From positions 1 through 60,319 of the forward strand of contig NZ_FZNL01000029.1 in assembly GCF_900187965.1 (NCBI RefSeq): a stretch of DNA of 60,319 bases. The letters are read 5' to 3'. A model generated the notes under the pieces. It worked only from the letters and a program-made list of their open reading frames with translations. It made no database searches and was not told where the DNA came from. Source of the DNA: Flavobacterium sp. ov086 (GTDB taxonomy: Bacteria > Bacteroidota > Bacteroidia > Flavobacteriales > Flavobacteriaceae). Positions within the stretch are counted from its first letter, which is position 1, and each line of letters opens with the position of its first letter. The position numbers and the translations under genes are program-made. Positions 33,939-42,892 of the stretch are shown here, one piece after another.

Positions 33939-34490
33939 ATGAAAAAACAATTGTATAAATTCATCTTTTTTAAGCTAATGGGCTGGAAGATAATCGGAAT
34001 TGAAAATGCCAAGGTGAAAAAATGTATATTGATGGTGATGCCGCATACAAGTAATCATGATTTTTATTTAGGAATTTTTACCCGTGGAATTTCCGGATTG
34101 GAAATGAACTGGGTAGGAAAGAAGGAATTATTTAAGTTTCCTTTTGGATATTACTTTAGAAGCGTAGGAGGTGAGCCATTAGATCGCTCCGGCGGATTAA
34201 ATAAAGTAGATTCAATTGCCGCGATTTTTGATCGTAAAGAAGTTTTTAGACTGGCAGTTGCTCCAGAAGGAACGCGCAAAGAAGTAAAAGAAATAAGAAC
34301 CGGTTTTTACTATATAGCATTAAAAGCAAACGTGCCAATTGTTCCCGTTGCATTTGATTGGGGCAAAAAAGAAGTTAATTTAGGAAAGCCGTTTCTCACA
34401 ACAGGAAATTACGAAGCTGACATGCAAGTTTTAAAAAAGCATTATGATGGAGTTGTTGGTAAAATTCCTCAAAATGGATTTCAACTCTAA
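33939..34490 (+). CDS. PlsC-like lysophospholipid acyltransferase family protein
   Basis: 183 residues. The acyltransferase motif HX4D appears as PHTSNHDFYLG (about 35-45). The second block is PFGYYFRSVGGEPLDRS and the third is APEGTRKEVKEIRTGFYYIA; PIVPVAFDWGKKEV is the fourth. The short form without an obvious transmembrane helix beyond the N-terminal KFIFFKLMGWKII suggests a peripheral membrane enzyme. It would add an acyl chain to a lysophospholipid or related acceptor; specificity is unknown. It is divergent from the five-gene operon with a 64-base shared promoter region. Confidence 0.87.
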   Translation: MKKQLYKFIFFKLMGWKIIGIENAKVKKCILMVMPHTSNHDFYLGIFTRGISGLEMNWVGKKELFKFPFGYYFRSVGGEPLDRSGGLNKVDSIAAIFDRKEVFRLAVAPEGTRKEVKEIRTGFYYIALKANVPIVPVAFDWGKKEVNLGKPFLTTGNYEADMQVLKKHYDGVVGKIPQNGFQL

Positions 34491-34573
34491 ATTTTCAATA
34501 TTATTTTGATTATGTGAGAATCGCTTAAATCAAAAATATTTTTAAAAATTTTCAAATACACGATTTTTATAAT

Positions 34574-35050
34574 TTATGGGACATAGGACTTAAATGTCCC
34601 GTTTTTGTAAAAAATAACTATTTTCTCAATTTCGCTTTCCTCTGATCTCAAATTTTGATTTTTTATCTCTGGTGAATATCTTGTCTGAGTTTTTTCCTCT
34701 TCCTTATTATTTATTTGAGAAAATAAATTTCCTGCCATAACATTTTCATTTGATGAAGTAGGGGCATACGGGTTTTCAATTTCCTGAGTTTCATAATTTT
34801 TTACAGCACTATTTCCTTCTTCGTTTTTAGGAAAACTTCCTTTTCCGTTTAGAATCCAATGAATATCTATATCTGGAAAAACATCCAGAATTTTAAGAAC
34901 AAAATCTAAGCTTGGTTTGTTTCTGCCCGAAAGTAGGTGAGACATACTGGAACGTTGCACCCCAATTCTATCTGCAAAAGAAGAAGCATTTAGAGCATAA
35001 TAATCCAGTATAATCTCTAGTCTTTTTACAAAATCATCGATGTTTACCAT
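34574..35050 (-). CDS. XRE-family transcriptional regulator
   Basis: 158 residues. A Cro/C1-type helix-turn-helix covers about residues 5-62 (SFADRIGVQRSSMSHLLSGR, NKPSLDFVLKILDVFPDIDI, HWILNGKGSFPK), a common Bacteroidota type. The C-terminal 90 residues are low-complexity and charged (KNYETQEIENPYAPTSSNEN), with IEKIVIFYKNGTFKSYVP at the end. A palindrome TTTACCATTGTAAA covers its own ATG. Another overlaps its TACATTTG -7 box (minus strand 35089-35082), so it probably represses itself and the divergent M14 gene. Confidence 0.9.
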   Translation of the reverse strand: MVNIDDFVKRLEIILDYYALNASSFADRIGVQRSSMSHLLSGRNKPSLDFVLKILDVFPDIDIHWILNGKGSFPKNEEGNSAVKNYETQEIENPYAPTSSNENVMAGNLFSQINNKEEEKTQTRYSPEIKNQNLRSEESEIEKIVIFYKNGTFKSYVP

Positions 35051-35056
35051 TGTAAA
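35043..35056. promoter_or_regulatory. Operator site 1, TTTAC-N4-GTAAA
   Basis: TTTACCATTGTAAA, perfect 5-bp arms, covering the XRE start codon (35050-35048). First of six similar sites in the divergent promoter region. Confidence 0.75.
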
Positions 35057-35077
35057 TTATTATAATTAATTCCTGTG

Positions 35078-35090
35078 TTTACAAATGTAA
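35078..35090. promoter_or_regulatory. Operator site 2 overlapping the XRE -7 box
   Basis: TTTACAAATGTAA, one base short of the full arm. The minus strand reads TACATTTG at 35089-35082, a perfect -7 box for the XRE gene, so occupancy would block its promoter. Confidence 0.7.
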
Positions 35091-35113
35091 CTAAAAAGAA
35101 TCAGATAACCTAT

Positions 35114-35127
35114 TTTACAGTTGTAAA
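35114..35127. promoter_or_regulatory. Operator site 3, TTTAC-N4-GTAAA
   Basis: TTTACAGTTGTAAA, perfect arms, about where the -33 region of the XRE promoter would be. Confidence 0.75.
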
Positions 35128-35277
35128 CTGAATTCAATAGCTCTTAAATCACTAACAATTACTTTAAGTAATAATACATAACGCATTGAAATACTAACTA
35201 TTACTATCTGCTATTTAAAGTAATCACATTTGTTAACTCCATTAGAATCAGATTATCAATATTAACATAATTTCGTG

Positions 35278-35291
35278 TTTACATTTCTAAA
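35278..35291. promoter_or_regulatory. Operator site 4, imperfect
   Basis: TTTACATTTCTAAA, differing from the TTTAC-N4-GTAAA pattern at one position. It lies upstream of the M14 promoter. Confidence 0.5.
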
Positions 35292-35310
35292 TTTCTACTA
35301 TTTTAAACTG

Positions 35311-35324
35311 TTTACAATTGTAAA
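35311..35324. promoter_or_regulatory. Operator site 5, perfect palindrome
   Basis: TTTACAATTGTAAA, fully symmetric, containing a TTG (35318-35320) that may be the -33 box of the M14 gene. Confidence 0.78.
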
Positions 35325-35334
35325 AATAAAGATG

Positions 35335-35348
35335 TTTACTTTTGTAAA
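35335..35348. promoter_or_regulatory. Operator site 6 overlapping the M14 gene -7 box
   Basis: TTTACTTTTGTAAA. The plus strand contains TACTTTTG (35337-35344), matching TAnnTTTG, 18 bases before the M14 ATG, so regulator binding would occlude the promoter. Confidence 0.75.
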
Positions 35349-35362
35349 CTAATCAAAAGACA

Positions 35363-36517
35363 ATGAATTTAGAAGAATTATTCAGCCAATACAAAGAACA
35401 ATCTATAGAAGGTCGTTACTTAACTTTAGACCACATTCAACCTTTATTAGATAAGTTAAATACAAACAATCAAGTCAAAATTATTGGAACATCAGTTTTA
35501 GGCGAATCTATATATAGCTATGAAATTGGTACCGGAGAAACACGTATCTATCTTTGGTCACAGATGCATGGAAACGAAAGCACAACTACAAAAGCCTTAT
35601 TTGATTTCATTAACGTATTAAACAGCGGATCTGAATTTGCAGAGAAAATGCTTAAAACATTTACGTTTTACAGTATTCCGATATTAAATCCTGACGGCGC
35701 AAGACTTTATACACGTGAAAATGCCAATAAAATTGACTTAAATCGCGATTCTCAAAACCTGACTCAACCAGAAAGCAAGGTTTTAAGAGAGGTTTTCGAA
35801 TCTTTTAAACCACATTACTGTTTTAATCTTCATGATCAGCGAACTATTTTTGGAGCAGGCGATACTGGAAAACCAGCTACAGTTTCGTTTTTAGCACCTT
35901 CATATAACGAAGAAAGAGAGATTAACGACAACCGATTAAAAGCCATAAATGTGATCGCAGGAATCAATGATGTTCTGCAAAAATACATTCCGGGACAGGT
36001 TGGCCGTTTTGATGATTCATTCAATATCAATTGCATAGGAGATACTTTTCAGTTTTTGGGAGTGCCGACAATCTTGTTTGAAGGAGGTCATTTTCCGAAT
36101 GACTATTGTAGAGAAATCACCCGAAAGCTCTTATTTTTCTCACTTATTACGAGTTTCAAACTGATTGACGAAAACGATTTAGTTGACAATAGAATTCATG
36201 ATTATTTGAATATTTCACAAAATAAAGTCGTTTTTTATGATTTTATGTATAAAAATATCAAAATAAATTATGATGGTATCGAAATTATTACGAATTTTGT
36301 CGCACAATACAAAGAAGAATTGATTGAAAATAAGATTCATTTCAACGCTTACATAGTTGAAGTAGGTGAGTTGGAAAATTATTTCGGACATTATGAATAC
36401 GATGCAAAAGGAGCGGTTTATTCAGATGACTTTACAAATTTTCCGAAAATGAATCAAAAAGCAGATTTTTGTTTAGATAAAAATGTTAAATTTGTTAACG
36501 GATTGATAAAAAGTTAA
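35363..36517 (+). CDS. M14-family zinc carboxypeptidase-like protein
   Basis: 384 residues with a carboxypeptidase A fold. Zinc ligands: His69 and Glu72 in QMHGNEST, and His in FNLHDQRT (about 156). NPDGARLYTRENANKIDLNR is the substrate-binding segment, and the catalytic Glu is probably in LFEGGHFPND (about 239). The last 110 residues form an extra domain. No signal peptide is present, so it is cytosolic, as in the succinylglutamate-desuccinylase/AGBL-like branches. The natural substrate is not evident. It is divergent from an XRE regulator and its promoter carries two TTTAC-N4-GTAAA operators. Confidence 0.85.
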   Translation: MNLEELFSQYKEQSIEGRYLTLDHIQPLLDKLNTNNQVKIIGTSVLGESIYSYEIGTGETRIYLWSQMHGNESTTTKALFDFINVLNSGSEFAEKMLKTFTFYSIPILNPDGARLYTRENANKIDLNRDSQNLTQPESKVLREVFESFKPHYCFNLHDQRTIFGAGDTGKPATVSFLAPSYNEEREINDNRLKAINVIAGINDVLQKYIPGQVGRFDDSFNINCIGDTFQFLGVPTILFEGGHFPNDYCREITRKLLFFSLITSFKLIDENDLVDNRIHDYLNISQNKVVFYDFMYKNIKINYDGIEIITNFVAQYKEELIENKIHFNAYIVEVGELENYFGHYEYDAKGAVYSDDFTNFPKMNQKADFCLDKNVKFVNGLIKS

Positions 36518-36594
36518 TTTTTATGTGAATTTGTTGTTTTTTATATATATTTTTATACTTTGTAATAGCAATTAGTAATATTAATTAAAGAATT

Positions 36595-37074
36595 ATGAGT
36601 AAATTTCGTTTAGATGAAGTAGATCACCAGATTTTAGATATGTTAATAGACAATACGAGAGTTCCGTTTACTGACATTGCAAAAAAACTATTGATTTCTG
36701 CTGGAACAGTACATGTTAGAGTAAAAAAAATGGAAGACGCCGGAATAATAATGGGCTCTTCATTGGCCTTAGATTACGATAAATTAGGGTACTCATTTAT
36801 TGCTTATGTTGGTGTATTCCTTAATAATACGTCTCAAACTAAATTTGTACTAGAGCGCATCAATCAAATTCCTTTCGTTACAGTGGCATCTGTAACTACT
36901 GGTAAATTCAATATTTTTTGCAAAATTAGAGCAAAAGATACTAAGCACGCAAAAGAGGTTATCTTTATGATTGACGATATTGAAGGCGTTTACAGAACAG
37001 AAACAATGATTTCATTAGAAGAAAGTATAAACGATAAGAAGCGTTTGATGCATACTATTTTTAAAAATATGTAA
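36595..37074 (+). CDS. Lrp/AsnC-family transcriptional regulator
   Basis: 159 residues. The N-terminal winged helix-turn-helix (about 5-60) reads VDHQILDMLIDNTRVPFTDI, AKKLLISAGTVHVRVKKMED. The C-terminal RAM ligand-binding domain (about 70-150) reads YSFIAYVGVFLNNTSQTKFV, FVTVASVTTGKFNIFCKIRA and HAKEVIFMIDDIEGVYRTET. It binds amino-acid effectors and regulates metabolic genes. A TATACTTTG-type box lies about 35 bases upstream. The PEP carboxylase gene follows after a terminator. Confidence 0.93.
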   Translation: MSKFRLDEVDHQILDMLIDNTRVPFTDIAKKLLISAGTVHVRVKKMEDAGIIMGSSLALDYDKLGYSFIAYVGVFLNNTSQTKFVLERINQIPFVTVASVTTGKFNIFCKIRAKDTKHAKEVIFMIDDIEGVYRTETMISLEESINDKKRLMHTIFKNM

Positions 37075-37102
37075 TATTTTCTTGAATGCTATATTAAAAT
37101 AT

Positions 37103-37131
37103 AACCTCAAGTTTATTCTTGGGGTTTTTTT
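37103..37131 (+). terminator. Terminator after the Lrp-like gene
   Basis: AACCTCAAG pairs with CTTGGGGTT (one G-T pair) and is followed by a T7 run. Confidence 0.78.
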
Positions 37132-37164
37132 ATGACTAATTAACCAACCAACTACAACACAATT

Positions 37165-39750
37165 ATGTACACGTTACCCAAAATTGAACGTTTTAATCAA
37201 GATGTTCTCTCTAAATATCACATTTATAATAGTGTTTTTATAACATTACCATTTGATTCTATAGATAATACCGGAGTTTTACTTCCTTTATTTACAGAAA
37301 CTTGCGAAACGGGCTTTAAAAAACAAGAAACTCCAAAAGAAATCTTTGATTTCTTTTCAAATAAATACCTAAACAATGCTTCAGAGACTGAAAAAATCGA
37401 CTTAATGTTTCGATTTATTCAGTATATAGAGCGCCAAATTGTACTTTTTGATGCAATCGAAGATGCTGCTTTTCCAGTTGTTAACAACATGGAAGGTCGT
37501 GGATCTTTGCGTGATATCAAAGAAAAATCAGATGCTAAGGAAAAAGACGAGGAATTAATGGAATTCCTTGAAAGTTTTAACGTTAGAACAGTTTTGACAG
37601 CGCATCCAACACAATTTTATCCTGGACCTGTTTTGGGTATTATCAATGATTTAACCGAAGCAATTCGTTTAAATGATTTACTAAAAATAAAACAATTATT
37701 AGCACAATTAGGAAAAACTCCTTTTATTCAAAACGAAAAGCCAAATCCTTATGATGAAGCGGTTTCTTTGATTTGGTATTTAGAGAATGTGTTTTATGCT
37801 ACTTCGGGAGAAATTGTTCATTATTTGCAGAAAAACATAAATGAAGGAAAGTCAATTGAGAATCAATTAATCAAACTAGGATTCTGGCCTGGAGGAGATC
37901 GTGACGGAAACCCATTCGTTACAACTGAGATTACTTTAAAAGTGGCAGACCGTTTGCGCACTTCTATTTTAAAGTGTTATTATGTTGAAATGAGAAATCT
38001 TAAACGTAAGCTAACCTTCTCAGGAGTAGATACTTTGGTAGCAGAACTTGAACATAAACTTTATCGTTCTGTTTTTTATTCCAAAGGAGAGATTTACATC
38101 ACTTTAGAAGAATTACTATCGCAATTAAACAAAATCAGAAATATTATTATCGAGAAACACCAGTCATTATATCTTGATGAACTGGAAGCTTTCTTAGTAA
38201 AAATTAATCTATTTGGATTCCATTTTGCTACTTTGGATATTCGTCAGAATAGTAAAATTCACGACGCTGTATTTAAAGATGTAGTGAATCATTATTTGAA
38301 TTCCGGTTCAAATATATTCCCTGAGAATTATTTTGAATTGTCTGAATCTGAAAAAATAGCAGTTTTATCGAAAGTTAAAGGAGAATTAGATCCTAATGAC
38401 TTTAATGACGAGATTACAAAATCTACTCTGGAATCTGTACAAGCTATAAAAGCAATTCAGAAAGCTAATGGTGAGTTTGGCGCTAATCGCTACATTATTA
38501 GCAATAATGAAAGTGCTTTGAATGTAATGGAAACTTTTGCAATGATTCGTTTGAATGATTGGGAAAATCCTACTGTTGACATTATTCCGCTTTTTGAATC
38601 AGTTGATGATTTACAAAATGCTCATGAAATCATGGAGCAATTGTACACCAATCCTGAATATTCGAAACATCTTGAAGCAAGAGGAAATAAACAAACTATT
38701 ATGCTTGGTTTCTCTGATGGAACTAAAGATGGCGGTTACTTAATGGCAAACTGGAGTATTTATCAGGCTAAAGTTGCATTAACTGAAATTTCCAGAAAAT
38801 ACGGAATTAAAGCTATTTTCTTTGATGGACGTGGCGGGCCTCCGGCTCGTGGTGGTGGAAAAACACATAAATTCTACGCGTCGTTAGGACCAAAAATTGA
38901 AAATAACGAAATTCAGATTACAGTACAAGGGCAAACGATTAGTTCTAATTTTGGAACTCTTGATTCTTGCCGTTACAATATTGAGAATCTATTGAGTGCC
39001 GGTGTTACAAACCAAGTTTTCAGTAAAGCTCAAAATGAATTATCTGCTGAAGAAACTGCAATTTTAACGCAATTAGCAGGTTTGGGATATGATAAATATT
39101 TGAGTTTTAAAAACCATCCGAAATTTATCCCGTATTTAGAGAAGATGAGTACTTTGAAATACTATTCTAAAACAAATATTGGAAGCCGTCCATCAAAAAG
39201 AAGTAAATCTGAACAGTTGGATTTTGCAGATTTACGTGCAATTCCATTTGTAGGTTCATGGAGTCAGTTAAAACAAAATGTACCTGGTTTCTTTGGAGTT
39301 GGATCTGCTTTAAAATATTTTGAAGAAAGTGGTCAATGGGACAAAGTATATGATTTGTATCACAATTCTTTATTCTTCAAAACCTTGCTTGAAAACAGTA
39401 TGATGTCATTGGCAAAATCATTTTTCCCACTTACAGCATACATGAAAAAAGACCCTGAGTTTGGAGAATTCTGGCAAATTATCTATGATGAATTCTTAGA
39501 AACAAAACGTCTTTTACTTAAAATTGCAGATCATAAAACCCTTATGGAAAATTATCCTGATGGTATAGCTTCTATTCAAATAAGAGAACGTATTGTACTA
39601 CCACTCTTAACAATACAACAATATGCTTTGTTAAGAATTAATGAATTAAACAAAGAAAATAGTGCGAACGAAGATCTGATCAAAGTATATGAAAAAATTG
39701 TTACAAGATCACTTTTCGGAAATACTAATGCGAGTAGAAATTCAGCATAA
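37165..39750 (+). CDS. ppc: Phosphoenolpyruvate carboxylase
   Basis: 861 residues. It carboxylates PEP with bicarbonate to oxaloacetate, replenishing the TCA cycle. Catalytic segments: VLTAHPTQFYPGPV (about 145-158; most enzymes have HPTE, here Gln), FWPGGDRDGNPFVT (about 245), LGFSDGTKDGGYLMANWSIY (about 510), FFDGRGGPPARGGGKTHKFY (about 550), and the C-terminal allosteric end NASRNSA in place of the usual NTG. The Flavobacteriia form is somewhat shorter than the E. coli enzyme. It follows the Lrp gene and precedes a DinB gene by 29 bases. Confidence 0.95.
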   Translation: MYTLPKIERFNQDVLSKYHIYNSVFITLPFDSIDNTGVLLPLFTETCETGFKKQETPKEIFDFFSNKYLNNASETEKIDLMFRFIQYIERQIVLFDAIEDAAFPVVNNMEGRGSLRDIKEKSDAKEKDEELMEFLESFNVRTVLTAHPTQFYPGPVLGIINDLTEAIRLNDLLKIKQLLAQLGKTPFIQNEKPNPYDEAVSLIWYLENVFYATSGEIVHYLQKNINEGKSIENQLIKLGFWPGGDRDGNPFVTTEITLKVADRLRTSILKCYYVEMRNLKRKLTFSGVDTLVAELEHKLYRSVFYSKGEIYITLEELLSQLNKIRNIIIEKHQSLYLDELEAFLVKINLFGFHFATLDIRQNSKIHDAVFKDVVNHYLNSGSNIFPENYFELSESEKIAVLSKVKGELDPNDFNDEITKSTLESVQAIKAIQKANGEFGANRYIISNNESALNVMETFAMIRLNDWENPTVDIIPLFESVDDLQNAHEIMEQLYTNPEYSKHLEARGNKQTIMLGFSDGTKDGGYLMANWSIYQAKVALTEISRKYGIKAIFFDGRGGPPARGGGKTHKFYASLGPKIENNEIQITVQGQTISSNFGTLDSCRYNIENLLSAGVTNQVFSKAQNELSAEETAILTQLAGLGYDKYLSFKNHPKFIPYLEKMSTLKYYSKTNIGSRPSKRSKSEQLDFADLRAIPFVGSWSQLKQNVPGFFGVGSALKYFEESGQWDKVYDLYHNSLFFKTLLENSMMSLAKSFFPLTAYMKKDPEFGEFWQIIYDEFLETKRLLLKIADHKTLMENYPDGIASIQIRERIVLPLLTIQQYALLRINELNKENSANEDLIKVYEKIVTRSLFGNTNASRNSA

Positions 39751-39779
39751 CAAAATTATAATATAAAAAGTTGTAAAAA

Positions 39780-40295
39780 ATGAATGCAGATCAATTGACA
39801 GAAAATGAATATTCAGGCGGATTTACTAATTATATTAAAGAGGCCGGAAATGTAAATTTGTTTGAAGAGTTAGAAATCTCTTTGCATGATTTTATAAAAT
39901 TTGTTCAAAATATTCCAATGGATAAATTTGATTATCGGTACGCAGAAGGAAAATGGACTATTAAAGATATCATCCAACACATAATGGATTGTGAGCGTAT
40001 TTTTGCTTACCGCGCTTTGCGATTCTCCAGAAATGATAAAACGCCATTGCCTAGTTTTGAAGAAGACGATTACGCAAATAGCACAGATTCAGGAAGCAGA
40101 AGTATTCAGAGTTTACTGACTGAATTATCAGCATTGAGACATTCAAATCTATTGTTTTACAAAAGTTTATCTGAAGAACAACTTAAAAGAATTGGTACCG
40201 CATCTAACAATCAAATTTCTGTTCGTGCTTTGGGGTTTGTAATTATCGGACACCAAAAGCATCATCAAAAAGTTTTTGAAGAGAGGTATTTGTAG
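39780..40295 (+). CDS. DinB-family protein
   Basis: 171 residues of the DinB/YfiT four-helix bundle. The characteristic motif is DYRYAEGKWTIKDIIQHIMD, then CERIFAYRALRFSRNDKTPL (metal-ligand His in IQHIMD), and a second His pair in IIGHQKHHQKVFEERY. Family members bind metal and often act as thiol-dependent transferases or are stress-induced, but the role here is unknown. It lies 29 bases after ppc, so cotranscription is likely. A terminator closes the unit. Confidence 0.88.
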   Translation: MNADQLTENEYSGGFTNYIKEAGNVNLFEELEISLHDFIKFVQNIPMDKFDYRYAEGKWTIKDIIQHIMDCERIFAYRALRFSRNDKTPLPSFEEDDYANSTDSGSRSIQSLLTELSALRHSNLLFYKSLSEEQLKRIGTASNNQISVRALGFVIIGHQKHHQKVFEERYL

Positions 40296-40310
40296 TTCTT
40301 TATTTAATAT

Positions 40311-40349
40311 AAAAAAATCCTGTGAAGTTTCTTTCACAGGATTTTTTTT
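40311..40349. terminator. Bidirectional terminator between DinB and recQ genes
   Basis: AAATCCTGTGAA pairs with TTCACAGGATTT around a GTTTCT loop, with A-run and T-run on the two sides. Confidence 0.88.
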
Positions 40350-40405
40350 ACAGATGATTTATAATTTCTACTAAGTCAAAAATGAAATAAAAAAAACTGA
40401 GAAAA

Positions 40406-42724
40406 TTATTTTTTCAATTCTAATTTTTTCAATCTGGAGTTTATTGCGCCTTCATTTCTTCCTAACAAAAGCGCTATTTCTTTCACTTTCTTTCCTTGAT
40501 AAAAATTATGAACAAGATCTGAATCTTCCTCTGAACTCCATTTTTTATAAGCTTCAGGATTTTCTAATCTTTTCTCATCCAATGAATAAGCTTTAATTTT
40601 TAGCTTTTCATCATCATTTTTGTGCCTTTCTAGAAAAGCTAATCCAAATCGAATTTTATCGTAAGATATTTTTTCTTCAAAATAATCATAATAAGGTTTC
40701 AATGCAGTTGGAAATTCAAGCTCGATTTGCACTTTTTGCAATTGAGAAATTTCTTTTTCTGAAACAAACTGACTTAAATCAAAATCATGTCCGTCAACAT
40801 ATAATTTTGCCAAATGCGATACGATAGTTGCTTGTCCCAAATTTCTTTTTTCGGCAATTTCTTCAACACTATTACCACTTTTAAAAAGTTCTAAAGTTGT
40901 TTTATAAGTGTTGCTTTCTTTTTTTACTTTAGCATTTGCTTTTTTTACTTTTTCATAATAAATTATGGCATCTATAAATTCTGAACCATATTTTTCAAGC
41001 TTAGCTTTACCAACACCATCAATTGCCAGGAACTCTTCATCATTTGTTGGTTTTAAACTTTCCATTTGTCTTAAAGCGGCATCACTAAAAATCACATAAG
41101 CCGGAACTTCTTCATCTTTTGCAATTTCGTAACGAAGTTTTCTAAGAATTTCAAAAAGAGAATTTTTAGCTGCTTTAGTTTTTGTCTCTTTGATTTCGTT
41201 TTTATCAATTACTTTTTTGACAACAGTATTCAATTTTACTTTTTCCCCTTCAAACAAAACTTTTTTTGCAAAAGGAGTTAATAAAATTTTATTGTGCTGA
41301 TGAAAGGCAATTTCGCAATATCCAAGATTAATTAATTGAATTAAATATTGATTCCAATCATACCAGGAAATGTCAGCGCCAATTCCGTACGTTTTTAAGC
41401 TTTGATAATTTTTTTCGTAGATATACGCGTTTCTCGAGCCACGCAAAAAATCTACAATTACAGCCAAAGGCTCAGATTGCTCTAATCGTGTAATTGCTGA
41501 CAATGCTTTTTGTGCGAGAATCGTACCATCGAAAAAAGTTGGAGGATTTTTGCAAATATCGCAGTTTCCGCAATTCTCTTTAACGAGTTCACCAAAATAG
41601 GAAAGAAGAATTTTTCTACGACAACTTAATGCATCTGCATATTGTTTCATTCTTTCCAGTTTTGCCAACTGAACATCAGAGTTTAATCCTTCGGACGCAA
41701 ACTTCTGAAGCTGAATCACATCGGCATAACTTTCAAACAAAACTGTTTCGGCAGGCAATCCATCACGACCGGCACGACCAATTTCCTGATAGTAACCTTC
41801 GATGTTTTTTGGTAAATTATAATGAATAACCCATCGTACGTTCGATTTGTCAATTCCCATACCAAAAGCAATTGTAGCACAAACTACCTGACAATCATCA
41901 TTTATAAATTCATCTTGCGTTTTTGCCCGAAGTTTATTGTCTAAACCTGCATGATAAGCTTTGGCTTTTATACCGTTTTTTCGCAATTTATCGGCAAGTT
42001 CTTCTGTGGTTTTTCTGCTTAAGCAATAAACAATACCTGATTCATTTGGTTTCTTTTCAACAAAATCAATAATTTGTTTCACCCGATCTAATGCCGGACG
42101 AACTTCTAAACTTAAATTTTTTCTATCAAAAGAAGCTACAAATGTCTTTGGATTTTTTAAGTTTAATTGTTTTGTGATATCTGTACGCGTTGCTTTATCA
42201 GCAGTTGCGGTCAAAGCCAGAATTGGAGTAGTAGGGAAGCGGTTTTTTAAATATCCTAAATTTGTATATGCCGGACGAAAATCATGTCCCCATGAAGAAA
42301 TACAATGTGCTTCGTCAATCGCAATTAAACTGATTGTCAACTCATTAAAAACCACATCCAAATAAGATAAACTTTCTGGAGCTATATAAACAAGTTTAAA
42401 TTTATTAGATTTTAAATTATCAATATAAAATTGCTGTTCCTCACTAGATTGGCTGCTATTTATGTAACAAGCATTGATTCCATTGGTTTTCAAACTATCA
42501 ACCTGGTCTTTCATCAGGGCAATTAACGGTGAAATCACAATCGTGATTCCCGGTAAAACCAAAGCTGGCAATTGAAAACAAATTGATTTTCCTCCACCAG
42601 TTGGCATAATAGCCAAAGTATCCTGACCTGAAAGGATTGTATTTATGATTGTTTCCTGATTAGGTCTGAATTTTTCAAACCCAAAATTTTCTTTTAATTT
42701 GGCGTGTAATACTTCTGAACTCAT
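40406..42724 (-). CDS. recQ: RecQ-family ATP-dependent DNA helicase with extra C-terminal domains
   Basis: 772 residues, longer than E. coli RecQ (about 610). Helicase lobes: Walker A MPTGGGKSICFQLP (about 40-53), DEAH box IDEAHCISSWGHDFRP (about 135-150), motif VI YYQEIGRAGRDG (about 315). The zinc/RQC region has the Cys set CRRKILL, CGNCDICKNP (about 365-395). An HRDC domain (about 530-600, DEEFLAIDGVGKAKLEKYGS) is followed by an HTH_40-like domain (TTLELFKSGNSVEEIAEKRN) and a Myb/SANT-like end (WSSEEDSDLVHNFYQGKKVK, NEGAINSRLKKLELKK). It unwinds DNA in recombination and repair. Bacteroidota genomes often carry two RecQ copies. Confidence 0.94.
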   Translation of the reverse strand: MSSEVLHAKLKENFGFEKFRPNQETIINTILSGQDTLAIMPTGGGKSICFQLPALVLPGITIVISPLIALMKDQVDSLKTNGINACYINSSQSSEEQQFYIDNLKSNKFKLVYIAPESLSYLDVVFNELTISLIAIDEAHCISSWGHDFRPAYTNLGYLKNRFPTTPILALTATADKATRTDITKQLNLKNPKTFVASFDRKNLSLEVRPALDRVKQIIDFVEKKPNESGIVYCLSRKTTEELADKLRKNGIKAKAYHAGLDNKLRAKTQDEFINDDCQVVCATIAFGMGIDKSNVRWVIHYNLPKNIEGYYQEIGRAGRDGLPAETVLFESYADVIQLQKFASEGLNSDVQLAKLERMKQYADALSCRRKILLSYFGELVKENCGNCDICKNPPTFFDGTILAQKALSAITRLEQSEPLAVIVDFLRGSRNAYIYEKNYQSLKTYGIGADISWYDWNQYLIQLINLGYCEIAFHQHNKILLTPFAKKVLFEGEKVKLNTVVKKVIDKNEIKETKTKAAKNSLFEILRKLRYEIAKDEEVPAYVIFSDAALRQMESLKPTNDEEFLAIDGVGKAKLEKYGSEFIDAIIYYEKVKKANAKVKKESNTYKTTLELFKSGNSVEEIAEKRNLGQATIVSHLAKLYVDGHDFDLSQFVSEKEISQLQKVQIELEFPTALKPYYDYFEEKISYDKIRFGLAFLERHKNDDEKLKIKAYSLDEKRLENPEAYKKWSSEEDSDLVHNFYQGKKVKEIALLLGRNEGAINSRLKKLELKK

Positions 42725-42841
42725 TTGGCAGATATTTTCATTATTATTTCGAATGTTGTAAAAGTATTAAATATACTATTTTTCTTATAAAATAAAAAAT
42801 ATATTTAAAATCAAATATTCCAACCATTTTGTCATTTCCAT

Positions 42842-42870
42842 AAAAAAAGGAACCCTAGTAGAGTTCCTTT
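42842..42870 (-). terminator. Terminator of the polyamine operon
   Basis: On the minus strand, AAAGGAAC and GTTCCTTT form the stem around CTCTACTAGG, followed by T7. It lies 23 bases downstream of the acidic-protein gene. Confidence 0.82.
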
Positions 42871-42892
42871 AGTTTATTTTTAAAGATATAAA

